Below, in pieces: positions 28,066 through 36,056 of a DNA stretch of 38,965 bases. A program made the position numbers and the translations under genes. The stretch is taken from the NCBI GenBank assembly GCA_015231865.1, contig JADGAU010000010.1, positions 1-38,965 on the forward strand, read 5' to 3'. Numbering within the stretch: the first letter of the stretch is position 1; every line of letters starts with the position of its first letter. Origin of the DNA: Gammaproteobacteria bacterium (GTDB lineage: Bacteria; Pseudomonadota; Gammaproteobacteria; GRL18). The notes below the pieces were generated by a model, which ran no database searches, had not been told where the DNA came from, and saw only the letters and a program-made list of their open reading frames with translations.

Positions 28066-28733
28066 AACAACTTACCAATAAACTGCCCAATAAGCTCACC
28101 TAAATCCATATCTAATAGATCTTTTCGTTGCTCATTTCTAAATTGGTCACTGGTTAAGGTATAAGAATTTTTAGTCGTTTTTCGTCTGCGTTTTTCGTTT
28201 TCTTTTTGCTGCTTAACTTTATCATCTAATAATTGCCCACCCGCTTTATGCCATTCCATCAGATGAGTAATCTCACCACTTTCTAGCCAGACTCCATGGT
28301 TTCGGCAACGATCCACCACAATACCACTTCGTTGCCCAAAATTTTTCCTCTGCATAAATTCCTGACATTCCGGGCATCGTTTATAAGTGATTTTTTTATT
28401 TTTCTGGTAACGATCCTTATTAATATTATTTAAATGTTCCTGATTAATATTAAACACGCCACTAACCGATTGTTTAATAAAATCATCAATTTCACCCGGG
28501 TCAAAGAATAATCCAAAACAACTGGAACAACGCTCAATATAAAGAGGCTCTTTAATTCCAACATTTATGGTTGTTAGATTTGTTTGGCACCCAGGACAAA
28601 TTCGAGTAGATTCTTTTTCAGTAGAAGAAAAATTGTATTTATGATGTAAATCAACATCATTTCTAACCTGACAATAAACACAGCGATTACTATTTGCAGG
28701 TAATGGCGCTGAACAACTTTGACATCTGGCCAT
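28062..28733 (-). CDS. zinc-ribbon (zf-TFIIB-like) protein
   Basis: 223 residues. Three zinc-finger-like cysteine pairs: MARCQSCSAPLP and RCVYCQVR at the start; a TFIIB-like knuckle CPGCQTNL then ERCSSCFGLFFDPGEIDDF (about 45-85); and RCPECQEFMQRKNFGQRSG then RCRNHGVWLESGEITHLMEW. These are the features of zf-TFIIB-domain proteins of unknown function. The C-terminus is charged. It starts 5 bases after the SPFH gene end, so the two form a unit. Confidence 0.75.
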   Translation of the reverse strand: MARCQSCSAPLPANSNRCVYCQVRNDVDLHHKYNFSSTEKESTRICPGCQTNLTTINVGIKEPLYIERCSSCFGLFFDPGEIDDFIKQSVSGVFNINQEHLNNINKDRYQKNKKITYKRCPECQEFMQRKNFGQRSGIVVDRCRNHGVWLESGEITHLMEWHKAGGQLLDDKVKQQKENEKRRRKTTKNSYTLTSDQFRNEQRKDLLDMDLGELIGQFIGKLF

Positions 28734-28738
28734 AAGAA

Positions 28739-29773
28739 TTACATTTTATCTAAAATTTCCTGTTTCTTTTTCTTATAATCCTGTTCATCAATTAATTCAT
28801 CTTCAAAGAGTCTCTTTAACTGACTCAGTTTGGCAGCAAGATCAGTGCTATTCTGATTAGCAGAACCAGAGTTTGCCGGACTACCTGCAATCATTTCAGA
28901 GCCCATAGCATTGGCCATCGTATTACCAAAGCCCATTCCTGCCCCTAACCCCATACCAATCCCTGCAGCGCCACCTTCATTTCTGGCAGCTTCTCGCATC
29001 GCTTCCATTTGCTGCACACCGGCATAAGTCATCCCAACAGCCTCAGCAGCATGAGCTTCGGCAGTTAAGTCAGCAATGCGATTAATTCGCTTCAAGGTAT
29101 TTTGGTCAAAATCTGTGCCTTCAATTCTAAAATCAGATAATGCAAAGCCTAATTTTTCAAAATCTTTTGCTAAACTTTTTTGTAATTGAGTCACAATTTC
29201 TTCACGATTGGCATCAATATCAGTATAGCTATAACGACTTTCAGAAAGAAAATCAGTAATAGGCTGCACCAATCGATTCGACATCACATGACGAAATTCA
29301 GTAGCAGTATAATTTTGATGACTACCAACGATATCAACAAAAAAACTTTTGGGATCAGAAATTCGATAGCTATAATTGCCATAAGCTTTTAAGCCCACCG
29401 GAAAGTTATATTTTGGATCTTCATATTTTATCGGCGAAGTAGTGCCCCATTTTTGATCTAAAACTTTACTTGTTCTGAAAAAATAGATACCGACTTTATG
29501 TTCACTTTCAAAGAACTGCATAAATTTCTTGATTGTAGTCCAAAAAGGCATATTGCTGGATTTGACTGAAATCATTTTTTCTTCTTGAAGCACATAACGA
29601 ATTCTACCTTCATAAACAAAAATACACCCCTGTCCAGGCCCTACAATCAGTTTAGATGCATTTTTTATCTCATCACCATTATCAGTCCATTGATATAATA
29701 ATATATCAGGATCGGGATCTCTCCATTCAATAACAGAGCGTAGTTGTCTTTGTAAACCATCGAAGATTGCCAT
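28739..29773 (-). CDS. SPFH-domain protein with C-terminal SHOCT-like domain
   Basis: 344 residues from ATG 29773 (the frame is open to TTG 29776). SPFH (stomatin-prohibitin) fold: VGPGQGCIFVYEGRIRYVL at the start (about 41-59), then FPVGLKAYGNYSYRISDPKS and helical TDFLSESRYSYTDIDANREE. A Gly/Met-rich linker (GGAAGIGMGLGAGMGFGN) leads to a SHOCT-like end (LSQLKRLFEDELIDEQDYKK). Such proteins bind membranes and scaffold partners, here perhaps the downstream zinc-ribbon protein. Function not known. Confidence 0.8.
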   Translation of the reverse strand: MAIFDGLQRQLRSVIEWRDPDPDILLYQWTDNGDEIKNASKLIVGPGQGCIFVYEGRIRYVLQEEKMISVKSSNMPFWTTIKKFMQFFESEHKVGIYFFRTSKVLDQKWGTTSPIKYEDPKYNFPVGLKAYGNYSYRISDPKSFFVDIVGSHQNYTATEFRHVMSNRLVQPITDFLSESRYSYTDIDANREEIVTQLQKSLAKDFEKLGFALSDFRIEGTDFDQNTLKRINRIADLTAEAHAAEAVGMTYAGVQQMEAMREAARNEGGAAGIGMGLGAGMGFGNTMANAMGSEMIAGSPANSGSANQNSTDLAAKLSQLKRLFEDELIDEQDYKKKKQEILDKM

Positions 29774-30003
29774 CAATCAGTCCTATTTTCGGGTAATATA
29801 TTCCCACGTAAGTCTGTCGGAACAAGAAAATTATTTGAGAGTTATTATTTATAGATAATAATATGGAAGTAATGAATATGTCCAATACAATGTGTGCAAA
29901 ACAATGTGTGTAAAACAATGTGTGTAAAACAATGACGGTAAGGTTCAAATTGCCTATAAAATTATTTTTTCTTATCCGAGGCTCAGATTAATTAGATATT
30001 TAT
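29774..30003. other. non-coding interval with 14-bp tandem repeat
   Basis: Divergent interval between the SPFH gene and the DCC-family operon. It contains a 14-bp tandem repeat (next entry) and AT-rich sequence. No other gene is supported; an apparent 73-codon reverse ORF here is a by-product of the repeats. Confidence 0.5.
29887..29938. repeat. tandem 14-bp repeat
   Basis: ACAATGTGTGCAAA, then ACAATGTGTGTAAA twice, then a partial ACAATG at 29929. Three full copies and a partial one, in the divergent interval upstream of the ECF-type promoter. Confidence 0.75.
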
Positions 30004-30030
30004 TGATCCAAATCTAATTATTTTTCGTAT
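30004..30030 (+). promoter_or_regulatory. ECF-type promoter of the DCC-family operon
   Basis: TGATCC (30004-30009), 16-bp spacer, CGTAT (30026-30030), identical in both boxes and spacer length to the two promoters at 32771-32831 beside the ECF sigma gene. It is 36 bases before the ATG at 30066. Confidence 0.7.
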
Positions 30031-30065
30031 GTATTAATAAGTGTTTTTAACTGAGTATTAGACGG

Positions 30066-30443
30066 ATGAATATTAATATTGATTATCAAAAACCGATTGT
30101 CTTCTATGATGGTAATTGTCCAATTTGCAGTAAGGAAATTAATCATTACAAAAACATACCTGAAAGTAATGCTCTGCAATGGGTTGATGTCCACCAAGAT
30201 GAACTGACACTTACAAAGTATGGTCTTGATAAAAATACGGCACTTCAAAGATTTCATGTGTTAAATTCTAGAGGCCAATGGAAAACGGGGGCTTATGCTT
30301 TTATAACCATTTGGTCACAACTTCCTCGCTGGCGCATACTGGCATCTTTCATTGAAGCAATAAGACTGACACCTTTTATTGATTGGTGTTATGGCTATTT
30401 TGCAAAATGGCGAAATAAAAATAACTGTACCCTTGGTCTTTAA
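30066..30443 (+). CDS. DCC-family thiol-disulfide oxidoreductase-like protein (DUF393)
   Basis: 125 residues. Signature FYDGNCPICSKEINHY (about 13-28) is the DxxCPxC motif of the DCC/DUF393 family, a thioredoxin-like fold of poorly defined function. No signal peptide. The next gene starts 20 bases later. The upstream TGATCC-N16-CGTAT promoter puts it in the ECF sigma regulon together with the NAD-binding protein, suggesting an oxidative or photo-oxidative stress role (inference). Confidence 0.82.
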   Translation: MNINIDYQKPIVFYDGNCPICSKEINHYKNIPESNALQWVDVHQDELTLTKYGLDKNTALQRFHVLNSRGQWKTGAYAFITIWSQLPRWRILASFIEAIRLTPFIDWCYGYFAKWRNKNNCTLGL

Positions 30444-30462
30444 TTTATTCGGAGAAAGCAAG

Positions 30463-31383
30463 ATGAAAGTTGCAATCATTGGTGGTACTGGGTTTGTAGG
30501 GCATTATATTACGCAAAAACTTATCCAGGAAAAAATTAAGCCAAGCTTACTGGTTCGTTCTGGTAGCGATAAAAAAATTGAAAACACGCATGAAATAGAA
30601 ATAATTCATGGGGATGTAGATGATTCAATTGCGATGACAAAATTAATGGAAGGAGCTGATGTTGCTATCTTTCTCATTGGTATCTTACGTGAGTTTCCAC
30701 AGCTGGGGATTACTTTTGAAAAACTCCAATACCAGGCGGCTAAACTAGCTATTGATGTGGCTATTAAAGCAAAGGTTTCAAAGTTTATCTTGATGAGTGC
30801 TAATGGCGTAAAAGCCGATGGAACAAACTATCAACAATCTAAATTTAAGGCCGAAGAATATCTAAAAGCAACTGATTTAAATTGGACGATATTTAGACCT
30901 TCTGTTTTGTTTGGCCATCCTCAAGGGCGTATGGAATTTGCAACTCAACTGAATAAAGAAATTATACAAATGCCGCTGCCTGCCCCTTTATTTTTTGACA
31001 ACTTTACTATTAAGTCTGCAGGACAATTTCAAATGTCTCCTGCCTTTGTAGGAGATGTTGCAGACGCTTTTGTCAAAGCGATATTAGAGAACCAAACGAC
31101 AGGACAAACTTATTCTCTTTGTGGCCCGGACAATTTAAGTTGGAAACAAATTTTAACCACCATTGCCCAAGCGGTTAATACGAAGAAATTAATGATCCCA
31201 GCACCTACCTGGGGAGTGAAATCTGCCGCCTTATTTTTAGAACGATTTAAGTTCTTTCCCATTACTCGCGACCAAATTACCATGTTAATGGAAGGTAATA
31301 TTTGCAGTAACGATAATGGTTTTAAGGCATTAGGTATAAAGCCAAAACCATTTAATATAGAAACGCTGGATTATTTGAAATAA
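30463..31383 (+). CDS. NAD(P)-binding epimerase/NDUFA9-like protein
   Basis: 306 residues from ATG 30463, preceded by CGGAGAAAGCAAG; the ORF is open further upstream but this start has the ribosome-binding site and a Rossmann fold beginning MKVAIIGGTGFVGHYITQ. The TGxxGxxG motif is at about residues 9-16. Atypical short-chain dehydrogenase or NDUFA9/complex I-associated type, with VDKF-like strand VSKFILMSANGVKADG and the FRPSVLFGHPQGRM segment. Likely a membrane- or quinone-associated reductase-like protein; substrate unknown. Co-transcribed with the DCC-family gene. Confidence 0.82.
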   Translation: MKVAIIGGTGFVGHYITQKLIQEKIKPSLLVRSGSDKKIENTHEIEIIHGDVDDSIAMTKLMEGADVAIFLIGILREFPQLGITFEKLQYQAAKLAIDVAIKAKVSKFILMSANGVKADGTNYQQSKFKAEEYLKATDLNWTIFRPSVLFGHPQGRMEFATQLNKEIIQMPLPAPLFFDNFTIKSAGQFQMSPAFVGDVADAFVKAILENQTTGQTYSLCGPDNLSWKQILTTIAQAVNTKKLMIPAPTWGVKSAALFLERFKFFPITRDQITMLMEGNICSNDNGFKALGIKPKPFNIETLDYLK

Positions 31384-31434
31384 TAATGATTGGCTATGTT
31401 GTACTTAAGTGTTGTTAATCCCCTATCTATAAGC

Positions 31435-32082
31435 TCACAGCCCTACAGCAACTTGTAATAGTCTGTTAAAGGGGCTGCTAAATTTCAGCTTTTGTTCTGT
31501 GGCAATCAGGCAAATACAATCTTCAGTTGAGTTAACATGGGGTTGGTGACAATTACTATCATCCAGATCAGACAAATCACCGGGGTAGTATTCACCACTT
31601 TCATCTTCATAACTGCCTTTAAGAATCAGCGTTAACTCAGTGCCATTATGGCTATGATGTGGGATCTGGATACCGGATTTAATCTTTAAAAGCCTGACAG
31701 AGCCTTGATCACAGTGAATATCTGTGAAAATATACTGCTGAATACCCGGCACTAAAACAGACCATGGAATATCATCATAGTTATTGTTGATGATTAAAGA
31801 AAAGTCATTTTTAATTTCTTTTATAATGGCCTTTGATGCGTCACTACTAGCATCTTTAGATTGTATTTTATCCCATAGCTGATTAAAGCTATTATCATTC
31901 ATCATTGAATCGTGGTTTTTTTCCAGTAAATTTCCAGCAAAGTGATTAGCTAAATCAAGTTGATGCTGGCATGTCTTACAATAATGGAGATGAGCTTTTG
32001 CTAAAAAAGAGAAACCTTCATAAAGCGTTCCGGCAGAATAAGCTAACAAAGTATCTTTATTTAAGTGGTGATTAATACTCAT
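31435..32082 (-). CDS. ChrR-like zinc-dependent anti-sigma factor with cupin domain
   Basis: 215 residues. The N-terminal anti-sigma domain has the zinc motif HLHYCKTC (H-x3-C-x2-C, about residues 32-39), and the C-terminal half is a cupin (VRLLKIKSGIQIPHHSHNGT with metal-binding HxH, then SYEDESGEYYPGDLSDLDD, then HQPHVNS). This is the layout of ChrR, which holds an ECF sigma factor until a stress such as singlet oxygen releases it. Its ATG overlaps the sigma gene stop by 11 bases, consistent with co-translation. Confidence 0.92.
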   Translation of the reverse strand: MSINHHLNKDTLLAYSAGTLYEGFSFLAKAHLHYCKTCQHQLDLANHFAGNLLEKNHDSMMNDNSFNQLWDKIQSKDASSDASKAIIKEIKNDFSLIINNNYDDIPWSVLVPGIQQYIFTDIHCDQGSVRLLKIKSGIQIPHHSHNGTELTLILKGSYEDESGEYYPGDLSDLDDSNCHQPHVNSTEDCICLIATEQKLKFSSPFNRLLQVAVGL

Positions 32083-32713
32083 GTTGCCCTCCCATTGCGG
32101 ATTTTATTTTTTCAAAAGCCAGCCGAAGTCTGGATTTGACGGTTCCAAGTGGAATAGCAAGCTGTGCACTTATTTCAGGTTGATTTAGCCCTTTAAAATA
32201 GCTTAGTTCAAGAATCTGGTACTGTTCACTGGATAGTTTTGTTTTAATCAGTTTTTTAAAACGCTGAGAATCAATTTCATGATCATAATTTTGATTTTCA
32301 CTGAGTTCGTTTTCAAAATTTGATATTTCATCTGCGTCAAAGCACTTCTGTTTTCTTAATTTATCAATATAAATATTTCGTGCAATACGAAAAATCCAGG
32401 TTGATGGCTGCGATAATTCAGGCTTATATTTATCAGCTTTTAACCAGACCTGCATAAGCGATTCTTGTGCTAATTCTTCCGATAAAGAATCATCTGCACC
32501 ATGCTGCTTCATATAACTTTTAATTTTAGGCGCAAAGATCCAGTACAGCTGTTCAAAGGCTGTTTTATCCTGATGTTTAGCTATGGATTCAAGCAAATTT
32601 TCAGCTTGTTGGTAGACCGAGTTAATAGTTGTTGTTTCCTGCTGAGGATTATTGGTTTTCAAAGCAAGAATTATAACAGCGTCTGGTTTCTCTTTAAAAT
32701 GAAAGTTATTCAT
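32072..32713 (-). CDS. ECF sigma factor (RpoE/ChrR-partner type)
   Basis: 213 residues. Sigma-70 region 2 (EQLYWIFAPKIKSYMKQHGA, then ELAQESLMQVWLKADKYKPE and STWIFRIARNIYIDKLRKQK) and region 4 (LSYFKGLNQPEISAQLAIPL then GTVKSRLRLAFEKIKSAM). The N-terminus has an extra stretch of about 45 residues before region 2. It directs transcription from TGATCC-type promoters in the group that partners ChrR. Its own promoter (32771-32797) has this motif, so it is likely autoregulated. Overlaps the anti-sigma gene. Confidence 0.95.
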   Translation of the reverse strand: MNNFHFKEKPDAVIILALKTNNPQQETTTINSVYQQAENLLESIAKHQDKTAFEQLYWIFAPKIKSYMKQHGADDSLSEELAQESLMQVWLKADKYKPELSQPSTWIFRIARNIYIDKLRKQKCFDADEISNFENELSENQNYDHEIDSQRFKKLIKTKLSSEQYQILELSYFKGLNQPEISAQLAIPLGTVKSRLRLAFEKIKSAMGGQHEY

Positions 32714-32770
32714 TGTTATTTATTCAGGTTACCCATCAATGTTTAAAATATTAAGCACTTGTGCATATAC

Positions 32771-32797
32771 ATACGCGAGGTTTTCAAAAAAGGATCA
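32771..32797 (-). promoter_or_regulatory. ECF-type promoter of the sigma/anti-sigma operon
   Basis: On the minus strand TGATCC (32792-32797), 16-bp spacer, CGTAT (32771-32775), 58 bases upstream of the sigma gene ATG. It lies in the left arm of the palindrome described in the next entry and implies autoregulation. Confidence 0.75.
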
Positions 32798-32820
32798 ATA
32801 TTTTTGATCCTTTTTTGAAA
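32782..32820. repeat. 17-bp-arm palindrome between divergent ECF promoters
   Basis: TTTCAAAAAAGGATCAA (32782-32798) and TTGATCCTTTTTTGAAA (32804-32820) are perfect inverted copies around a 5-base centre. Each arm carries one TGATCC -35 box, so the two divergent promoters have the same box and most of the same spacer. Confidence 0.9.
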
Positions 32821-32831
32821 GCCGTCCGTAT
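32805..32831 (+). promoter_or_regulatory. ECF-type promoter of the cfa operon
   Basis: TGATCC (32805-32810), 16-bp spacer, CGTAT (32827-32831), 27 bases before the ATG at 32858. Drives the eight-gene cluster from the NTF2-like gene through the DUF3833 lipoprotein. Confidence 0.75.
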
Positions 32832-32857
32832 AAACAAGAAAAACAATTGGAATTTGA

Positions 32858-33283
32858 ATGAACACCATCGTTAAACAGTTTTGTGATTTTTATATAAATT
32901 TTGATAAACAAAACCTGCAACAGCTTGAATTGATTTATAGAGGTGATATTTCTTTTACCGATCCTGCTCATCATATCGGTGATCTTAAAAGCCTCATAGA
33001 CTATTTTTCTAACATGATGACGCAAGTAGATAATTGTCAATTTACTATCCATAAAGTGATTGAAGACAATGATGAAGCCTTTATTCAATGGCAGATGATG
33101 TTTAGTCATCCTTCTTTAAATAAGCAACAGGATATTAAAGTCGATGGTGTGAGTCACATACGTTTTGACGAAAAAATATATTTTCATCGAGATTATTTTG
33201 ATATGGGCAGTATGTTATATGAGCACATACCGATGATAGGCTTTTTAATAAAGAAAATTAAAAACAGGTTAAACCATGAATAA
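32858..33283 (+). CDS. NTF2/SnoaL-like protein
   Basis: 141 residues. NTF2-like fold with FCDFYINFDKQNLQQLELIY at the start and FTDPAHHIGDLKSLIDYFSN, typical of SnoaL-like proteins with a small hydrophobic pocket. No catalytic residues can be assigned. It is the first gene of the cluster, and its end overlaps the SDR gene by 8 bases. In many gammaproteobacteria a gene of this kind starts the ChrR-regulated cfa cluster (from family knowledge). Confidence 0.75.
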   Translation: MNTIVKQFCDFYINFDKQNLQQLELIYRGDISFTDPAHHIGDLKSLIDYFSNMMTQVDNCQFTIHKVIEDNDEAFIQWQMMFSHPSLNKQQDIKVDGVSHIRFDEKIYFHRDYFDMGSMLYEHIPMIGFLIKKIKNRLNHE

Positions 33284-34001
33284 CATATTAATCACGGGTG
33301 CAAGTTCAGGTATTGGTTTGCAACTTAGCAAGGACTATTTGTCAGCAGGTCACAAAGTTTATGCCTGTGGTAGAAATGAAAATAAGTTGAAACAACAATT
33401 AAAACACTACAATGCACAATACCTGACCTTTGATACTACCGATGCCGAACAAACCCAACAAACATTATCTAAAATAGAAAACCTGGATTTAGTGATACTT
33501 AATGCCGGTGATTGCAGCTATGTTGATGATGCGAAAAATTTCAATAGTCAGCAAGTCAAACACATTATGGATGTTAATTTTATGGGGACAATCTATTGTC
33601 TTGAGGCACTGCTGCCAAAACTTAAAAAAGGTGCTCATATCGCCGTCATGAGTTCGTCTGCAACTTATTTACCGTTAACACGTTCTGAATCCTATGGCGC
33701 TTCAAAGGCTGCTCTTGATTATTTTATTCGTTCTATGGCCATTGATTTGATGCGCGAGGGTTTAACTTTTAGTCTAATAAAGCCCGGTTTTGTTGATACA
33801 CCATTAACACAAAAAAATGACTTTCCAATGCCGGGCAAAGTCTCTGTGGAAAAAGCCAGTGCCATTATTAGAAAAGGACTGTTAAAACATAAACAGACGA
33901 TTAGTTTCCCCAGGGGATTTATTTTCACCATGCGACTTTTCTCTATATTACCAGAGAGTCTTTGGAATCTACTAGCCGCTAAAATGGTAAAAACAGCATG
34001 A
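33276..34001 (+). CDS. short-chain dehydrogenase/reductase
   Basis: 241 residues. Classical SDR fold: cofactor motif TGASSGIGLQLSKDYLSAGH (about 7-26), NAG segment VILNAGDC, catalytic Ser in MSSSATYLPLTRSESYGASK, with YxxxK (YGASK). The substrate is unknown; within this cluster a role in lipid or fatty acid modification is plausible. Ends in TGA that overlaps the next ATG (33998-34001, ATGA), a clean case of TGA as stop. Confidence 0.88.
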   Translation: MNNILITGASSGIGLQLSKDYLSAGHKVYACGRNENKLKQQLKHYNAQYLTFDTTDAEQTQQTLSKIENLDLVILNAGDCSYVDDAKNFNSQQVKHIMDVNFMGTIYCLEALLPKLKKGAHIAVMSSSATYLPLTRSESYGASKAALDYFIRSMAIDLMREGLTFSLIKPGFVDTPLTQKNDFPMPGKVSVEKASAIIRKGLLKHKQTISFPRGFIFTMRLFSILPESLWNLLAAKMVKTA

Positions 34002-35272
34002 AGAAAATTGCAATAATTGGAAGTGGTATTTCAGGCTTAACCTGTGCAGCCTTACTAAGTAAAGAACACCATATCACCTTATTTGAAGCCAATGATTACC
34101 TTGGCGGACATACAGCAACAGTCGATATTGAACATGATGGCAAAAATTATGCGATTGACACCGGCTTTATCGTTTTTAATGATCAAACCTATCCCAATTT
34201 TATTCATTTATTAGAGCAAAATAAGGTTGAATATAAAGAAACAGAAATGAGTTTTAGCATACATCATTCTGAAACAGGCATTGAGTATAATGGCAATAAT
34301 CTCAGCTCTTTGTTTGCTCAGCGAAAAAATTTAATAAATCCCCGTTTCTATTATTTTATCTATGAAATCATTCGCTTTAATCGAATTGCTAAATCAGTAT
34401 TTGCTCAGCCTGATGCCAATAGCCAAACACTTAAAGATTTTTTAGATAACAACAAGTTTAGCGATCACTTTGCTGAGCATTATATTTTACCTATGGTAGC
34501 TGCAATTTGGTCTTCTTCTGTTTCAGAAGCGGGTAATTTCCCCTTAAGTTTATTTTTAAGTTTTTTTTATCATCACGGCCTATTAAATATCATCGATCGA
34601 CCACAATGGCATGTAATAAAAAATGGCTCACGTTCTTATATTCCTAAGCTAAGCCAAAATATTCAGGAAATCTTGCTTAGCACTCCTGTAAATAAAATTG
34701 TACGCGAACAAGACAAGGTAAAAGTCTATTACCAGGACATGTCTTGCGCAGACGTATCTTGCGAACAAACATTTACAGAGTTTGATGAAGTGATCTTAGC
34801 CTGTCATTCTGACCAGTCTTTAAAGCTACTGGATAAACCGTTTGATGAGGAGCGTGAAATTTTATCTGCCTTTGCCTATCAAAATAATGAAGTCGTGCTG
34901 CACACCGATACCCGGCTTTTACCCAATGAAAAAAGAGCCTGGGCAAGCTGGAATTTTTATTATGATCAAAATACTAATCAATCGGCAACAGTTACCTATA
35001 ATATGAATATTCTACAGGGTATAGATGCACCGGAAACATTTTGTGTCTCTCTTAATCGTACCGAAGATATTGACCAGGATAAAATTCTAAGGACTTTTAA
35101 TTATGCACATCCTGTTTACAACGAGGCTACCGAAAAATATCAAAAATTAAGAAATAAAATTTGTGGCAGGAATCATACGCACTTCTGTGGCTCGTACTGG
35201 TATAACGGTTTTCATGAAGATGGCGTTAAAAGTGCTTTAGATGTTTGTAAACGTTTTGGACTTACTTTATGA
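33998..35272 (+). CDS. FAD-dependent amine-oxidase-like oxidoreductase
   Basis: 424 residues. N-terminal dinucleotide-binding motif IAIIGSGISGLTCAALLS (GxGxxG, about 4-21) with the acidic end LFEANDYLGGHTATVDIEHD. An NAD(P)/FAD-binding protein of the type linked to cfa and DUF1365 genes, thought to act on fatty acid or lipid desaturation-like chemistry in these clusters (inference from context). Ends in TGA 35270-35272 overlapping the next ATG. Confidence 0.85.
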   Translation: MKKIAIIGSGISGLTCAALLSKEHHITLFEANDYLGGHTATVDIEHDGKNYAIDTGFIVFNDQTYPNFIHLLEQNKVEYKETEMSFSIHHSETGIEYNGNNLSSLFAQRKNLINPRFYYFIYEIIRFNRIAKSVFAQPDANSQTLKDFLDNNKFSDHFAEHYILPMVAAIWSSSVSEAGNFPLSLFLSFFYHHGLLNIIDRPQWHVIKNGSRSYIPKLSQNIQEILLSTPVNKIVREQDKVKVYYQDMSCADVSCEQTFTEFDEVILACHSDQSLKLLDKPFDEEREILSAFAYQNNEVVLHTDTRLLPNEKRAWASWNFYYDQNTNQSATVTYNMNILQGIDAPETFCVSLNRTEDIDQDKILRTFNYAHPVYNEATEKYQKLRNKICGRNHTHFCGSYWYNGFHEDGVKSALDVCKRFGLTL

Positions 35273-35997
35273 GCAGAAGTATTATCAATAGTGCCATCTA
35301 CCAGGGAGCCGTTAGGCATAGACGTTTTGCACCGACAGAACATAAATTTACATATTCGATGTATATGCTGGCTCTGGATCTCGATGATGTTGAACAGGTG
35401 GCTAAAGAAAACAAATACTTTTCCAATAGGCTATTGTCACCACTTCGATTTAGGCGCGAAGATTATTTTGGTGATAAATCCCAATTATTAAAACAATCGG
35501 TGCTGGATAAAGCCGAAGAACTCGGTGGCGATATCAATGGCATTGATCGCGTCCTGTTTTTAGGGCAAGTCCGCTGTTTTGGAATTTATTTTAGTCCGGT
35601 TAATTTTTATTTTTGCTATAGAGACAATCATGCCGTATTGATGATAGCAGAAGTCAGTAATACGCCCTGGAATGAAACCCATTGTTATCTGGTTAATTTG
35701 GACAATCCTATGGAGACAGAAAAAGCCTTCCATGTCTCTCCTTTTATGGATTTGAATATGTCATACCATTGGCACATAAAAGCGCCCGAAAACGTTACTC
35801 GTATCCATATAGAGAACTGGAAAAGCGATAAAGTATTTGATGCCACTTTAACTCTTAAACGTGAAACGCTTAATAACCAAAATACTAAAAAACTGCTTAA
35901 ACAGTGGCCGTTGATGAACCTAAGTATATTAAAAGGAATTTACTGGCAAGCCTTTCATCTGTTTCGAAAAAAACTGCCAATATATTCTCACGCCTGA
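35269..35997 (+). CDS. DUF1365 family protein
   Basis: 242 residues. Recognised from YQGAVRHRRFAPTEHKFTYS, FLGQVRCFGIYFSPVNFYFC and FHVSPFMDLNMSYHWHIKAP, which match the DUF1365 family found with the FAD oxidoreductase and cyclopropane synthase genes. Function unknown but presumably in modification of membrane lipids. Overlaps the previous gene and ends in TGA. Confidence 0.9.
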   Translation: MSRSIINSAIYQGAVRHRRFAPTEHKFTYSMYMLALDLDDVEQVAKENKYFSNRLLSPLRFRREDYFGDKSQLLKQSVLDKAEELGGDINGIDRVLFLGQVRCFGIYFSPVNFYFCYRDNHAVLMIAEVSNTPWNETHCYLVNLDNPMETEKAFHVSPFMDLNMSYHWHIKAPENVTRIHIENWKSDKVFDATLTLKRETLNNQNTKKLLKQWPLMNLSILKGIYWQAFHLFRKKLPIYSHA

Positions 35998-36045
35998 AGA
36001 ACAATACCAGAAGAACAATACCAGAAGAATATTAGAAGAATACTA
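35996..36045. repeat. tandem 14-bp and 11-bp repeats before cfa
   Basis: GAAGAACAATACCA twice (35996-36009, 36010-36023), then GAAGAATATTA and GAAGAATACTA (36024-36045). This fills the space between the DUF1365 stop and the cfa start, and the last part (GAGGAAAG) acts as a ribosome-binding site. Confidence 0.75.
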
Positions 36046-36056
36046 GAGGAAAGATT

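Noticed and set aside
29727-29948. Reverse ORF over the 14-bp repeats
   Set aside because: Composed of repeat sequence and the SPFH start region, with no protein-like signature.
32795-33109. Reverse ORF across the ECF palindrome and NTF2-like gene
   Set aside because: Antisense to a well-supported gene.
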